Shown here piece after piece: positions 1-7,703 of a DNA stretch of 63,801 nt (the stretch's first letter is position 1; the number at the start of each line of letters is the position of its first letter). Location of the stretch: NCBI RefSeq assembly GCF_001858325.1, contig NZ_MBPP01000026.1:1-63801 (forward strand), given 5' to 3'. A program made the translations under genes and the position numbers. This stretch comes from Marinobacter sp. AC-23 (GTDB lineage Bacteria > Pseudomonadota > Gammaproteobacteria > Pseudomonadales > Oleiphilaceae). The notes beneath the pieces were generated by a model. That model was given only the letters and a program-made list of their open reading frames with translations, was not told the origin of the DNA and ran no database searches.

Positions 1-287
1 TGCAAGTAATCAAGCAGGGTTGTTCCGGTCAAATCAGGCTTGGCTTCTAGCAAAGGGAGCAGCTCTGTATCCCACACCGCTTCCAGCGGATCCTCCCGGG
101 TGCGCCACTGCCGCTCGGTGTTAATGCGGGGCTTTTGTGTTGAGGTCTCGATACGTCGTCCGGATCGAACGGAAATACCCGCCTTGGCGGCAGCCACTTC
201 CTGGCTTGCGCCATTTTGTCGGTGCTGCATGAACAGCTCCTCTTGTCGGTTGGTTATGTGTTGGCCTGGCACCCTTTGCTCCACCAT
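1..287 (-). CDS. istA: IstA transposase of an IS21-family element, N-terminal part only
   Basis: About 95 N-terminal residues are visible and the frame runs off the left edge. After an ATG at 287 the frame reads to the segment MQHRQNGASQEVAAAKAGIS, followed by VRSGRRIE, the typical helix-turn-helix start of IstA. IstA binds the IS ends and carries out strand transfer in a DDE-type reaction, helped by the ATPase IstB. Neither the catalytic domain nor istB is inside the window, so completeness cannot be judged. The opposite-strand reading of this stretch is a shadow. The family call rests on remembered similarity. Confidence 0.7.
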   Translation of the reverse strand, partial: MVEQRVPGQHITNRQEELFMQHRQNGASQEVAAAKAGISVRSGRRIETSTQKPRINTERQWRTREDPLEAVWDTELLPLLEAKPDLTGTTLLDYL

Positions 288-344
288 GGAAAACAAGGGG
301 CCAATTGTTACACCCAACCGGCCAAGATAGTTGTCGTTAACCGG
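1..344 (-). mobile_element. End of an IS21-family insertion sequence, cut by the window edge
   Basis: This is the istA-proximal end of an IS21-type element whose body lies left of the window. The evidence is the IstA N-terminus encoded on the minus strand from base 287. The outer boundary cannot be fixed: it should lie between 288 and 344, because the neighbouring merR stop codon is at 345-347. I could not identify the terminal repeats with confidence. Its position at the edge of the metal-resistance genes suggests the cluster was assembled or moved by transposition. Confidence 0.5.
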
Positions 345-770
345 TCATCCTAATTGTCGCCGAACAGTCAGACATGCGGAATGGTCACGCAAAACTTCCA
401 AAACTTTGCATTCGACAACGCTGTCGCCCTGACAATCGGCGACCATGCGTTTCAGTTCTTTCTTGAGCGCTTGCAGACGCTTGATGCGCTGTTCGACCTG
501 ACGAAGTTGCCGCCGTGCGATAGAATCTGCTTCCGCACAGGATTGAGACGGGTTGTCCGATAGGTCCAAAAGCTCCCGGATCGAGTCGAGCGAGAAGCCG
601 AGCTGGCGCGAGTGACGGATGAAGGCGAGACGGTGAAGATCCTTCTCGACGTATCGGCGCTGGCCGCCCGCCGTCCGTCTGGCCTCGTTCATCAATCCGA
701 TTTCTTCGTAATAGCGGATCGTCTGAACCTTGGTTCCGGTTCTCCGCGAGAGTGTTCCAATTGAGAGCAT
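345..770 (-). CDS. MerR-family heavy-metal regulator, CadR/PbrR/ZntR-like
   Basis: A 141-aa MerR regulator. Residues 1-40 form the winged helix-turn-helix (IGTLSRRTG, TIRYYEEIGL), followed by the long dimerisation helix. Cysteines at about 78, 113, 121 and 133 match the layout of the Cd/Zn/Pb-sensing branch, with C78 before the helix and CQGxxxxxC in the metal loop. Such proteins bind a spaced promoter and untwist it when metal is bound. The gene is transcribed away from the SCO-M23-lspA set. A dyad of the expected type lies directly upstream (786-800) and a second one precedes the cadA-type ATPase, so it probably controls both. Which metal is sensed cannot be read from the sequence. Confidence 0.85.
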   Translation of the reverse strand: MLSIGTLSRRTGTKVQTIRYYEEIGLMNEARRTAGGQRRYVEKDLHRLAFIRHSRQLGFSLDSIRELLDLSDNPSQSCAEADSIARRQLRQVEQRIKRLQALKKELKRMVADCQGDSVVECKVLEVLRDHSACLTVRRQLG

Positions 771-783
771 GTGCGCACCTTAT

Positions 784-810
784 ACCTACAGTGACTATAG
801 CTTACAGGGT
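784..810. promoter_or_regulatory. MerR-type operator dyad between merR and the SCO-M23-lspA set
   Basis: The sequence CTACAGTGACTATAG at 786-800 is a near-perfect dyad around a single central base, of the kind bound by CadR, PbrR and ZntR regulators. It sits 15 bases before the merR start and about 150 bases before the divergent genes. A TATAAG hexamer on the minus strand (779-784) could serve merR, but I see no good -35 hexamer at the MerR-typical spacing, so the promoter elements stay uncertain. Confidence 0.5.
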
Positions 811-952
811 AGCTAGCTCCCTTAAAAAGTTAAAGGTTTCATATTGGCGTGACATCTAATCACTCTGAAAAGTAATTTTATGCTTGAACCTCCATCTGCT
901 GTAGCTTGTATCCTGCACATAGATGAACTGTATTAAGTGGGCGGTGCAAGCA

Positions 953-1420
953 ATGAAGAAAGTCCGGATAACTCTTCGCTCGGCGGTGGTTGTCACTTCT
1001 GTGGTCTCAGCCACGCTCTGGGTGACTGAACGCAATCAGGAACCAATCGCCACCCTTCTTGCACCGGAGGCCGAGCGTTTTACCGTAGATTTCGACACTC
1101 AAGGTGCCGCCGTCCAGCCGTTTTTTATCAAGGTCGGCCTCGAACGGGATACGCCGGCCGTTCTGGCCGATTACGTTCCGCAATTTGGTTCTGGAATCCT
1201 TCGGCTGAGCGGCTCGCCGAAACAGATTGAGCGCACTGCCAAGACCTTCAGGATCTACTACCAGAAAATCGAACAAGTCATGGCACCTGAGAGTTACTCC
1301 GTCGGCCACACGTCGTCTTTCCTCCTGTTCAATCCGCAGCGCGACTTTGTCCAGATCTGCGAATACGCTCAGGATCCCGCACTGCTTGTAGCTGATCTTC
1401 ACGAGAGGATCGGCGCATGA
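953..1420 (+). CDS. SCO1/SenC-like protein lacking the CxxxC copper site
   Basis: About 155 residues if the ATG at 953 is used, or 165 from the ATG at 923; no strong ribosome site decides, and 953 gives a cleaner membrane anchor (residues 8-24). The second half matches SCO proteins: QPFFIKVGLERDTPAVLADY, LRLSGSPKQIE, and YSVGHTSSFLLF, which holds the usual histidine. The segment that normally carries FGFT-C-P-x-x-C-P-T is absent, so the reading passes straight from the anchor to the late thioredoxin fold. SCO proteins deliver copper or reduce the CuA site of cytochrome oxidase; without the cysteines this one cannot do so conventionally. It starts a run of overlapping genes. It is probably an in-frame deletion remnant, but a changed role is possible. 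Confidence 0.6.
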   Translation: MKKVRITLRSAVVVTSVVSATLWVTERNQEPIATLLAPEAERFTVDFDTQGAAVQPFFIKVGLERDTPAVLADYVPQFGSGILRLSGSPKQIERTAKTFRIYYQKIEQVMAPESYSVGHTSSFLLFNPQRDFVQICEYAQDPALLVADLHERIGA

Positions 1421-1572
1421 CTGCAAGCCTTCGTGCAGTCATTTCCGGTATGGTCTCAATTCACGAGACCAAGAAAAATCCGGCTGACGACACGCCCGCC
1501 TTCGAACCCGGCGGCTATCTTGCGATGCTGATGCAGTTGCAATCACCGCTCGTCGAGGGGGCGGAATCTTGA
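1417..1572 (+). CDS. Small hypothetical protein, 51 aa, translationally coupled
   Basis: An ATG at 1417 overlaps the preceding SCO-like stop (ATGA), and its own TGA (1570-1572) overlaps the TTG start of the M23 peptidase. This double overlap is the main evidence that it is translated. It begins MTASLRAVISG and ends SPLVEGAES, with no membrane segment or motif I recognise. It may itself be the remainder of a longer gene. Confidence 0.4.
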   Translation: MTASLRAVISGMVSIHETKKNPADDTPAFEPGGYLAMLMQLQSPLVEGAES

Positions 1573-2921
1573 GATTGAGACATGTTATTTTAGGAACGAC
1601 GGTGGCTGCGGCGGCAATAGGCATGATAGCGAGCAAAGCCTTGGTCGCAACTACCCCGCCCGAGAACATCGTTTCCCAGACTCCAATGGCTCCCGCCAGT
1701 CCACCCGACCCTCATGGTGGACCCAGCGTCATCGTCACGTCCGGCGATACAATGTCAAACACGGTTCAGTTGGCATTTCAGCCACCGCTGCTTCCCGCAA
1801 TCGCACGTGCCAAACCGGATGATTTGACGACGCTGGTTCGGGCGCTTGCCATGCCACCCTGGGAAGCGACGGTCGAGACCGGTGACACGCTGGACGTACT
1901 TCTCTCCCGTGCTGGAATGGATGCACCGATACGGACCTCAGTCGCGCTCGCGTTTGCGGTCGAATACGACCTGCGCCGCCTTCGGCCGGGCCACCGGCTC
2001 AGCGTCGGGTATCACACGGACGGCACGCCAGCCATCGTAACATTGGCCGTTGATAACGGCGTCCGGATCGAAGTCTCTCTGGACAGCCCGATCGTCAGTC
2101 GGACGGTAACGCCGACCGCTTCCACGGTCGAGCGTGCCGCCCAGTTGCAGGTGAACGGGTCGATCTATGCTTCGCTCGACCGGGCAGGCATCCCGACCCG
2201 TTTCGCCGTCGATCTCGCACAAACCCTGGGGGACACGGTCGATTTTCGCCGGGATCTCCAGGGTGGCGAAAGCCTGAACATCCTCTGGGGCCAGATGGTC
2301 CTTCCGGAAGGTTCAGAGGTCGGCCAGCCGCTGATGTCCTATGCGGCGCTCGATCTGGGAGACGATCAATTCGAGATCGTGTGGTCGGACGAAGATAGCG
2401 GGCGTATGACGGTCTATCTGAACGGAGAAATCCTGCGGACAGTCGCGCCGCCGGTGGAAGGCGCGCGACTATCGTCTGTCTTCGGTCCGCGCAAGCATCC
2501 GATCTACGGCAATATTCGAATGCACACGGGGATCGACTACGCCGCTGCTAAGGGGGCACCGATTGCAGCGACCGCGCCGGGACGGATTTCCTTCATCGGA
2601 TGGCGAAGCGGCTATGGGCGGGTAGTCGAGATTACGCACGGTTCCGACACCATGACCCGGTATGCCCACCTAAGTGGCGTACCAGAGGAGCTGGCCATCG
2701 GGAACCGCGTTCTCGCGGGCGAGGTGATCGGCCAGGTCGGTGAGACGGGCACGGCAACTGCCCCCAACCTTCACTACGAAGTGCGCATGGACGGCCGGCC
2801 TATCGACCCGCTTGGAGAGGAGTTGCTAGTCTCGGCAGACAGTCTCGATACCGGCGACACCACAGCAATCCTCGAAGCGACACGAACGCGCTTTGCAATA
2901 GCACTCACCGAAGGCACATGA
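1569..2921 (+). CDS. M23-family metallopeptidase (LytM/peptidoglycan endopeptidase type)
   Basis: A 450-aa protein starting at a TTG that overlaps the stop of the upstream small ORF. Residues 5-25 form an uncleaved or signal-type membrane segment. The catalytic M23 domain lies at about 295-405, with HTGID near 319-323, a YAHLS motif near 365, and the LHYEV histidine near 402, the expected zinc and catalytic residues. The ~270 residues before it match the long N-terminal portion of MepM-like peptidases. It would cut peptide crosslinks in periplasmic peptidoglycan. Its place between an SCO remnant and an accessory lspA in a metal-resistance cluster suggests a role in envelope adjustment under metal stress, which is inference. 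Confidence 0.88.
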   Translation: MRLRHVILGTTVAAAAIGMIASKALVATTPPENIVSQTPMAPASPPDPHGGPSVIVTSGDTMSNTVQLAFQPPLLPAIARAKPDDLTTLVRALAMPPWEATVETGDTLDVLLSRAGMDAPIRTSVALAFAVEYDLRRLRPGHRLSVGYHTDGTPAIVTLAVDNGVRIEVSLDSPIVSRTVTPTASTVERAAQLQVNGSIYASLDRAGIPTRFAVDLAQTLGDTVDFRRDLQGGESLNILWGQMVLPEGSEVGQPLMSYAALDLGDDQFEIVWSDEDSGRMTVYLNGEILRTVAPPVEGARLSSVFGPRKHPIYGNIRMHTGIDYAAAKGAPIAATAPGRISFIGWRSGYGRVVEITHGSDTMTRYAHLSGVPEELAIGNRVLAGEVIGQVGETGTATAPNLHYEVRMDGRPIDPLGEELLVSADSLDTGDTTAILEATRTRFAIALTEGT

Positions 2922-3064
2922 ACAATATAAAAGAAAGACCGATGACCTACAGTCTCCAGATCCTTGCCGCTGCGACATTCATATCTGCTGCCGACGCCTC
3001 TGATGTCCTGCTGGCATTATCCGATGGATCTACCGAAATCTTCTCGTCCTATACGGCGAGTTGA
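2918..3064 (+). CDS. Small hypothetical protein, 48 aa, coupled to the M23 gene
   Basis: The ATG at 2918 overlaps the M23 stop codon (ATGA), the third such overlap in this set. The product starts MNNIKERPMTYSLQ and has a short hydrophobic stretch (LQILAAATFISAADA) that looks like a signal peptide, leaving only about 25 mature residues. I recognise no family. It may be the 5' remnant of a secreted protein. Confidence 0.3.
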   Translation: MNNIKERPMTYSLQILAAATFISAADASDVLLALSDGSTEIFSSYTAS

Positions 3065-3065
3065 A

Positions 3066-3224
3066 GTGAATCAGGTCGCAATACTTTCACCTGTCGCACA
3101 GGGATTCCTGATAAGCCTCGTCGCCAGGGCAACGTCTGTGCTTTTCGGTCGGGCCCCCTCACGCAAGTGGCGCGACATCTCCGTTGGCTTTGCTGCCGGG
3201 GTCATACTGTTCCTCGATGTCTGA
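3066..3224 (+). pseudogene. Possible C-terminal remnant of a LysE/RhtB-type exporter
   Basis: An open frame of about 52 codons from a GTG at 3066, or longer from an ATG at 3024. It contains a segment of the form SRKWRDISVGFAAGVILFL, which resembles the closing helix of LysE/RhtB exporters. No N-terminal part of such a transporter is present nearby. The frame ends 12 bases before lspA. The assignment is weak and could be chance hydrophobicity. Confidence 0.2.
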
Positions 3225-3236
3225 TTAGGTAAATCC

Positions 3237-3713
3237 ATGAAAAGTTATACTTTGGGATTTTGTGCATCCATCGCTGCGCTCGCCGCCGACCAGGCATCGA
3301 AAGTGTACGTGCTCGCCAACGCGGACACGCTTGCCGCAGGCATCCCTGTCTTTCCAGGCTTCAATCTGATCTTTCACCGCAACTACGGCGTGACCTTCGG
3401 GTTCTTTCAGAACGTACCTTGGTGGGGGCTGACATTGGTCGCTGCCGTCGTCGTACTGTTTCTGGCCGTCTCGTTAATCCGCGCGACGCGAATATCCGAG
3501 ACGGTTGCCTACGGCATGGTGATCGGTGGCGCTCTGGGGAATATCGTTGATCGTATTCGCTTCGGCGGCGTCACCGATTTTCTGGACTTTTACCTCGGCT
3601 CGGCGCACTGGCCAGCGTTCAATCTTGCGGATGTTGTAGTGGTTTGCGGCGTCGGAGTTTTGCTGATCGTCGCAGGACGTGAGAAGACCGTTTCATCTGA
3701 AATCTCAAAATAA
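3237..3713 (+). CDS. lspA: Accessory prolipoprotein signal peptidase (LspA family, PbrC-like)
   Basis: A 158-aa integral membrane aspartic peptidase with four hydrophobic segments. Both family signatures are present: NYGVTFGFF in the first, GNIVDRIRFGGVTDFLDF with the catalytic Asp near 104, and FNLADV with the second Asp near 131. LspA removes lipoprotein signal peptides after diacylglycerol transfer. The housekeeping copy is at 38256, so this is a second, divergent copy. LspA homologues are known partners of lead and zinc efflux genes (pbrC), which fits the MerR regulator and P-type ATPase here. It faces the zf-TFIIB/cadA operon convergently. Confidence 0.9.
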   Translation: MKSYTLGFCASIAALAADQASKVYVLANADTLAAGIPVFPGFNLIFHRNYGVTFGFFQNVPWWGLTLVAAVVVLFLAVSLIRATRISETVAYGMVIGGALGNIVDRIRFGGVTDFLDFYLGSAHWPAFNLADVVVVCGVGVLLIVAGREKTVSSEISK

Positions 3714-3873
3714 ACTGTAACTTTATCATCGACCGGCATCACCGCTCCTGCGTTTGAAAAATCTCAGGAATTGCCCGCGCTTTGTGTGCATTTTTTGGAG
3801 CTCTGCCAGCTCTATCGCTGCCAGGGGTTTTGCCGATCGCGTTTGGCGGGCTGTACTTCCTATATACCTTGGC

Positions 3874-4170
3874 TCAATCAAAAAGCTCATGGAGCCAGGA
3901 TTTTCTGCGGTCAGTGTGCCCACGATCATCATCAGCACGGAAGTCCTGATTTTGCGGAATTGACGATTTAGTGGCGGTGCGCTTAATGATCTTGTCCAGT
4001 TCGCCTCGGTCCAACCAAACGCCTCTGCATTGCGGGCAGAAGTCGATTTCGATTCCTTGACGATCCGACATGCCGAGTGGCACCTGGCAATGCGGGCATA
4101 ACATAGCTTTGTTACCTGTTTGCAATTTCTTCTTCGGTTCGTGATTTGACTCTTTAAGTTCAATGCCCAC
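3874..4170 (-). CDS. zf-TFIIB domain protein of the metal-resistance operon
   Basis: A 98-aa protein from a GTG at 4170, 13 bases after the cadA-type stop and preceded by a G-rich Shine-Dalgarno-like run; an internal ATG at 4104 would give a 77-aa version. The core is a zinc ribbon: CPHC then FCPQCRGVWLDRGELDKII, the standard zf-TFIIB pattern in which the second CxxC is followed by GxWLD.GE. The C-terminus is charged and histidine-bearing (DDDRGHTDRRKSW). Function is unproven in this family. Its operon position after the efflux ATPase suggests a zinc or cadmium handling role. Confidence 0.8.
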   Translation of the reverse strand: MGIELKESNHEPKKKLQTGNKAMLCPHCQVPLGMSDRQGIEIDFCPQCRGVWLDRGELDKIIKRTATKSSIPQNQDFRADDDRGHTDRRKSWLHELFD

Positions 4171-4183
4171 CTGCCAAAGCCCC

Positions 4184-6484
4184 CTAAGCCGCCTTTTCCT
4201 TCGCTTTCCTTCCTTCCGACGGGTCGAGCCAATCCTTTTTGGGACGGAGCAGTCTCAGCGCGTTGGCGACCACCAGCAATGACACGCCGACATCCGCAGC
4301 GATGGCACCCCACATCGTGGCCATGCCGAAGGCCGTCAGCCCAACGAACAGCGCCTTGGTTGCCAGTGCAATACCGATATTCTGATGGATGATGCTCATA
4401 GTCCGACGTGAATGACCGATCAGCCACGGCACCTTGCCAATATCGTCCGCCATCAGCGCGATGTCGGCGGTTTCAATGGCGGCATCCGATCCGACCGCGC
4501 CCATGGCGATGGCGAAATGCGCCCGTGCCATGGCCGGAGCGTCGTTCACGCCGTCGCCGATCATTGCCACGACATTGTAACTGGCAATCAGCTCCTCGAT
4601 CGCCGTCACCTTGTCCTCAGGTAGCAAATCCGCACGAACCTCGTCGATACCGACCTCTGCCGCCACGGCACGCGCTGTGCGCTCGTTGTCGCCGGTCAGC
4701 ATGATAATCTTTTTCACGCCCTGGGCATGTAGGCGTGCCACGACCGCCTTGGCATCCGGGCGGATGCGGTCACGCAGTTCGATCAAGCCCAGCAAACGAT
4801 CCCCGGAGCCAACGGCCACAAGCGTACTGCCAGCCCCCTCGATCCGCTCCAGAAATTCGCGGGGGATGGCATCGCCGAGCCCTTTTTCGGTGGCAAAACG
4901 ATCCGAACCAAGCCACACAGACTGGCCATCCCAAGATCCTTCGACGCCCCGGCCTGGCACCGTCTTGGTGTCCGTCGCTGCCGATTGTTTTAACCCGTCG
5001 CGTTCACCGCGCGCAAGAATGGCGCGCGCCAGAGGATGCGAAGAGCGCGCTTCCAACGCGACAGCAGCGCTCAGAAGGTCGCGCTCGGCCGTGCCGCCCA
5101 AGGGATGCAGACCCGCGACCTCCGGCTCGCCCATCGTGATCGTTCCGGTCTTGTCCATTGCCAGTGCCGTCAGTCGCGACGGAGCTTCGACATAGGCACC
5201 GCCCTTGATCAGCACTCCGTTGCGTGCCGAAGCCGCGAGGGAGGCGACGATGGAAACAGGCGTAGAGATGACCAATGCGCAAGGGCAAGCGATCACCAGA
5301 AGCACCAGAGCGTTGTAGAGCCAGTAATTCCACGCGCCCGCGAACAGCAGCGGCGGAACGACGGCGATTAGAACCGCCAGTATCATGACGATCGGCGTGT
5401 AGATACGGGCGAATTTCGTGACCCACTGTTCAACCTCGGCGCGCCGCGAATGCGCATCGCCAACCATGCGGATGATCTTCGACAAAACGGTGTCGCCAGC
5501 GGCCTTGGTGGCTCTTACCGTCAACGTTCCATCGCCGTTAATTGTGCCAGCATAGATCTCGTCCCCGGTTTCCTTGGCGACCAGCGCGCTTTCTCCGGTG
5601 ATCGGAGCTTGGTCCACATCGCCGCGACCTTCGGTCACTTCGCCATCAAGTGGGATCCGATCCCCGCCCCGCACCACGAAACGATCTCCAACCGCAACCT
5701 CGGCCGCAGGGATATCAACTTCTGATCCGTCCTCACGAATGACGCGCGCCGTAGGTGGGGCTAGGTCGAGCAATGCCGAGACCGCATTGCGGGCGCGTCC
5801 GACGCTCCAAGATTCCAAAGTCAAAGACAGCGCGAAGAAGAAGGCAACTGTTGCCGCTTCGAAAAACTCACCCAGTCCGATTGCCCCAGCCACGGCAACG
5901 ATCATCAGCAGGTTCATGTCCGGCGACAACCTACGCGCGGCCGACCAAGCCTTGGGCGCGACCAACCAAGCTCCGAACACGACCGCCAGCATGAACAGCC
6001 CCATTTCGACCAGGGACATCGACGTCTCGCCATGACCAGAGAACAGCCGCAGCGCGCCTCCCGCTCCGGTCTCGACGATATGGTAGAGGAATCCCGCAGC
6101 CCAGAAACCGCCGCTTACTCCGGTGAAGAGACGTTGTCGTGCGAAATGGGCCGCTTGGTCTTCTTCAGCGCTCTCAGCATCCCACGCCTTCGCGCTCATA
6201 CCCGTCGACCCGACGACTTTGATGATTTTGTCGTCGCTGGGCTGTGTAGCACTTTCGAGGATGGTCATTCGACCGTTCAACACGTCAAAAGCCAGATGTT
6301 CGCTACCCCCAACTTCCGGCCCGACGACCTTGTTCAGAATCGCAACCTCTTCGGCACAGTCCAGTCCATTAACGCGGAAGCTTCGTCCGGCGGGCGAAGA
6401 AGGCGCTGCCACTCGCGAGTCGGTATCTGCCCGCTGGCCGCAGCAGGATTTGGAATCGACATCATGGGTTGCATTATGTGACAT
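4184..6484 (-). CDS. cadA: Zn/Cd/Pb-transporting P1B-type ATPase (CadA/ZntA family)
   Basis: A 766-aa P-type ATPase. An HMA-like N-terminal domain carries GLDCAEE (40-46) rather than the usual CxxC. ITGES is at 295-299, the membrane CPC motif at 400-402, the phosphorylated Asp in DKTGT at 444, the SSHP motif at 480-483, and GDGVNDAP at 642-649. Asp730 in the penultimate helix region corresponds to the metal-binding Asp of ZntA. It would export Zn2+, Cd2+ or Pb2+ to the periplasm using ATP. An SCC and several histidines near the N-terminus may bind metal. A MerR-type promoter with 19-bp spacing lies upstream. The next gene is the zf-TFIIB protein. Confidence 0.95.
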   Translation of the reverse strand: MSHNATHDVDSKSCCGQRADTDSRVAAPSSPAGRSFRVNGLDCAEEVAILNKVVGPEVGGSEHLAFDVLNGRMTILESATQPSDDKIIKVVGSTGMSAKAWDAESAEEDQAAHFARQRLFTGVSGGFWAAGFLYHIVETGAGGALRLFSGHGETSMSLVEMGLFMLAVVFGAWLVAPKAWSAARRLSPDMNLLMIVAVAGAIGLGEFFEAATVAFFFALSLTLESWSVGRARNAVSALLDLAPPTARVIREDGSEVDIPAAEVAVGDRFVVRGGDRIPLDGEVTEGRGDVDQAPITGESALVAKETGDEIYAGTINGDGTLTVRATKAAGDTVLSKIIRMVGDAHSRRAEVEQWVTKFARIYTPIVMILAVLIAVVPPLLFAGAWNYWLYNALVLLVIACPCALVISTPVSIVASLAASARNGVLIKGGAYVEAPSRLTALAMDKTGTITMGEPEVAGLHPLGGTAERDLLSAAVALEARSSHPLARAILARGERDGLKQSAATDTKTVPGRGVEGSWDGQSVWLGSDRFATEKGLGDAIPREFLERIEGAGSTLVAVGSGDRLLGLIELRDRIRPDAKAVVARLHAQGVKKIIMLTGDNERTARAVAAEVGIDEVRADLLPEDKVTAIEELIASYNVVAMIGDGVNDAPAMARAHFAIAMGAVGSDAAIETADIALMADDIGKVPWLIGHSRRTMSIIHQNIGIALATKALFVGLTAFGMATMWGAIAADVGVSLLVVANALRLLRPKKDWLDPSEGRKAKEKAA

Positions 6485-6510
6485 AGCGAACTCCGTTCAT
6501 TGGATCAATT

Positions 6511-6544
6511 TCCATTCTATAAGCTTCAGCAACTAGAGGTTCAA
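6511..6544 (-). promoter_or_regulatory. MerR-family-dependent promoter of the cadA-type operon
   Basis: On the minus strand there is a TTGAAC -35 (6539-6544) and a TAGAAT -10 (6514-6519) separated by 19 bases instead of 17. The stretched spacer is what MerR-type activators act on. Inside it lies ACCTCTAGTTGCTGAAGCT, an imperfect dyad similar to CadR/ZntR operators. The -10 is 30 bases before the cadA start. Together with the dyad at 784-810 this makes a two-unit regulon likely. Confidence 0.65.
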
Positions 6545-6713
6545 GAACTTTTTTGCCACAACTCAGCAACCATGAGAGAAGAAAACAGCTTGAATCAAAA
6601 AATTAGTCTTGCTGACGCCTTCTTTAATCATGCAAAAAAGCTCTCACGACAAAGTGCGCATCCAGTCGCCCAGATATTGAGCAACACAACTTTGTCACGA
6701 AAAACTGCCAGCG
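6545..6713. other. Intergenic stretch without a recognisable gene
   Basis: AT-richer sequence between the cadA promoter and a DsbD-like fragment. A short plus-strand reading frame runs across it but shows no family resemblance and no ribosome site. I see no repeats or RNA structure here. Confidence 0.3.
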
Positions 6714-6920
6714 TTAAAGATTTACATTTTTCGTGTCGATATCATTCAGATTCAGGTTAGCAGGAGCCAAGCAAACACCTTCGTCACTGCAGGCCTGCAC
6801 TCGCAACGTAATGTCGAGCTTGCCTGCTTCTTTCAACATGGCTCTATGCTCTTTGCCAGGAAGAAACCGGATACGACCGGACAAGATAGTTGACGCCAAA
6901 CAATCTGGAGTTTATCCAAA
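6714..6920 (-). pseudogene. Fragment resembling the N-terminal domain of DsbD-type proteins
   Basis: About 65 open codons on the minus strand. They include LDITLRVQACSDEGVCLAPA, which resembles the metal/disulfide loop of the DsbD N-terminal domain (consensus like YQACxDxxCxxP). A stop codon lies just upstream in frame and no remainder of DsbD follows, so this can only be a leftover. The similarity is short but includes both cysteines. The downstream CDF gene starts immediately beside it. Confidence 0.35.
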
Positions 6921-6933
6921 AGAGGGTCGTACG

Positions 6934-7527
6934 ATGGATGACTGTTGTAACAACAAGGGCAACGAACTCGCTCTATTGCGCGAACGGCAGGGCCGCGTGC
7001 TCTATATCGTTCTTGCAATCAATACTGCGATGTTCATCGTCGAATTTACGGCTGGCTGGGTCGTTAACTCAACCGCGCTTCTTGGTGACTCGCTGGACAT
7101 GTTTGGCGACTCCCTTGTGTATGCCATCTCAATTTTTGTGTTGCACCGGGGTGTTCCTGCCCGAACAGGGGCTGCCCTTTTCAAGAGCGGATTCCTGCTG
7201 CTATTCAGTCTGCTGATCATCGCCGAGGCAGTATGCAAAAGCATCATCGGCGTGGTGCCCGACACTGGATGGATGGGCTTGATTGGCGGTATTGCGCTAA
7301 TCGCTAACCTTAGCTGCCTGGTGCCGCTATACAGTCACCGTAGCGACGACATCAACATGAGTTCCACCTGGCTATGTTCGCGCAATGATGTCATTGCCAA
7401 CCTCAGTGTGCTCGCCGCCGCAGGATTGGTAATGCTCACTGAATCGCTATGGCCGGATTTGGTCGTCGGTGTGAGTCTGGCGTTTTTGTACCTGCACTCC
7501 TCGGTAAAGGTTGCGAAAGATACCTGA
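6934..7527 (+). CDS. Short cation diffusion facilitator family transporter
   Basis: A 197-aa membrane protein starting at the ATG at 6934, preceded by an AGAGGG ribosome site; the longer open frame upstream is antisense to a DsbD fragment. It begins MDDCCNNKGNE, which may bind metal, then has about six hydrophobic segments. LLGDSLDMFGDSLVYA in the second helix holds the CDF acidic ligands and SRNDVIANLSVL matches the fifth. The protein stops after the membrane part, so the cytoplasmic dimerisation domain of CzcD-like proteins is missing, as in a known short CDF subgroup. Probably effluxes Zn2+, Cd2+ or Co2+ by proton antiport. Confidence 0.8.
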   Translation: MDDCCNNKGNELALLRERQGRVLYIVLAINTAMFIVEFTAGWVVNSTALLGDSLDMFGDSLVYAISIFVLHRGVPARTGAALFKSGFLLLFSLLIIAEAVCKSIIGVVPDTGWMGLIGGIALIANLSCLVPLYSHRSDDINMSSTWLCSRNDVIANLSVLAAAGLVMLTESLWPDLVVGVSLAFLYLHSSVKVAKDT

Positions 7528-7703
7528 CCTCAGTGGCGCGGTCACAATGCGCCGTCAGGCGCCGATTGCAGAATCAAGACCACGCCGGATACCACGGGCA
7601 CCCGGAACAACGGTGGCTGCAAGAGGGTTGAACCCCAAGCTAAGAATGGCTAGCAGTCTTTCGGACTAACAGACAAGACAGACATACACTACGAGGATAA
7701 CTT

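Noticed and set aside
40..330. Plus-strand 96-aa open frame at the left end
   Set aside because: It is antisense to the istA N-terminus, which has clear family similarity; this frame has none.
3726..4427. 233-aa minus-strand frame
   Set aside because: It overlaps the zf-TFIIB gene and the end of the cadA-type gene in another frame and has no family features.
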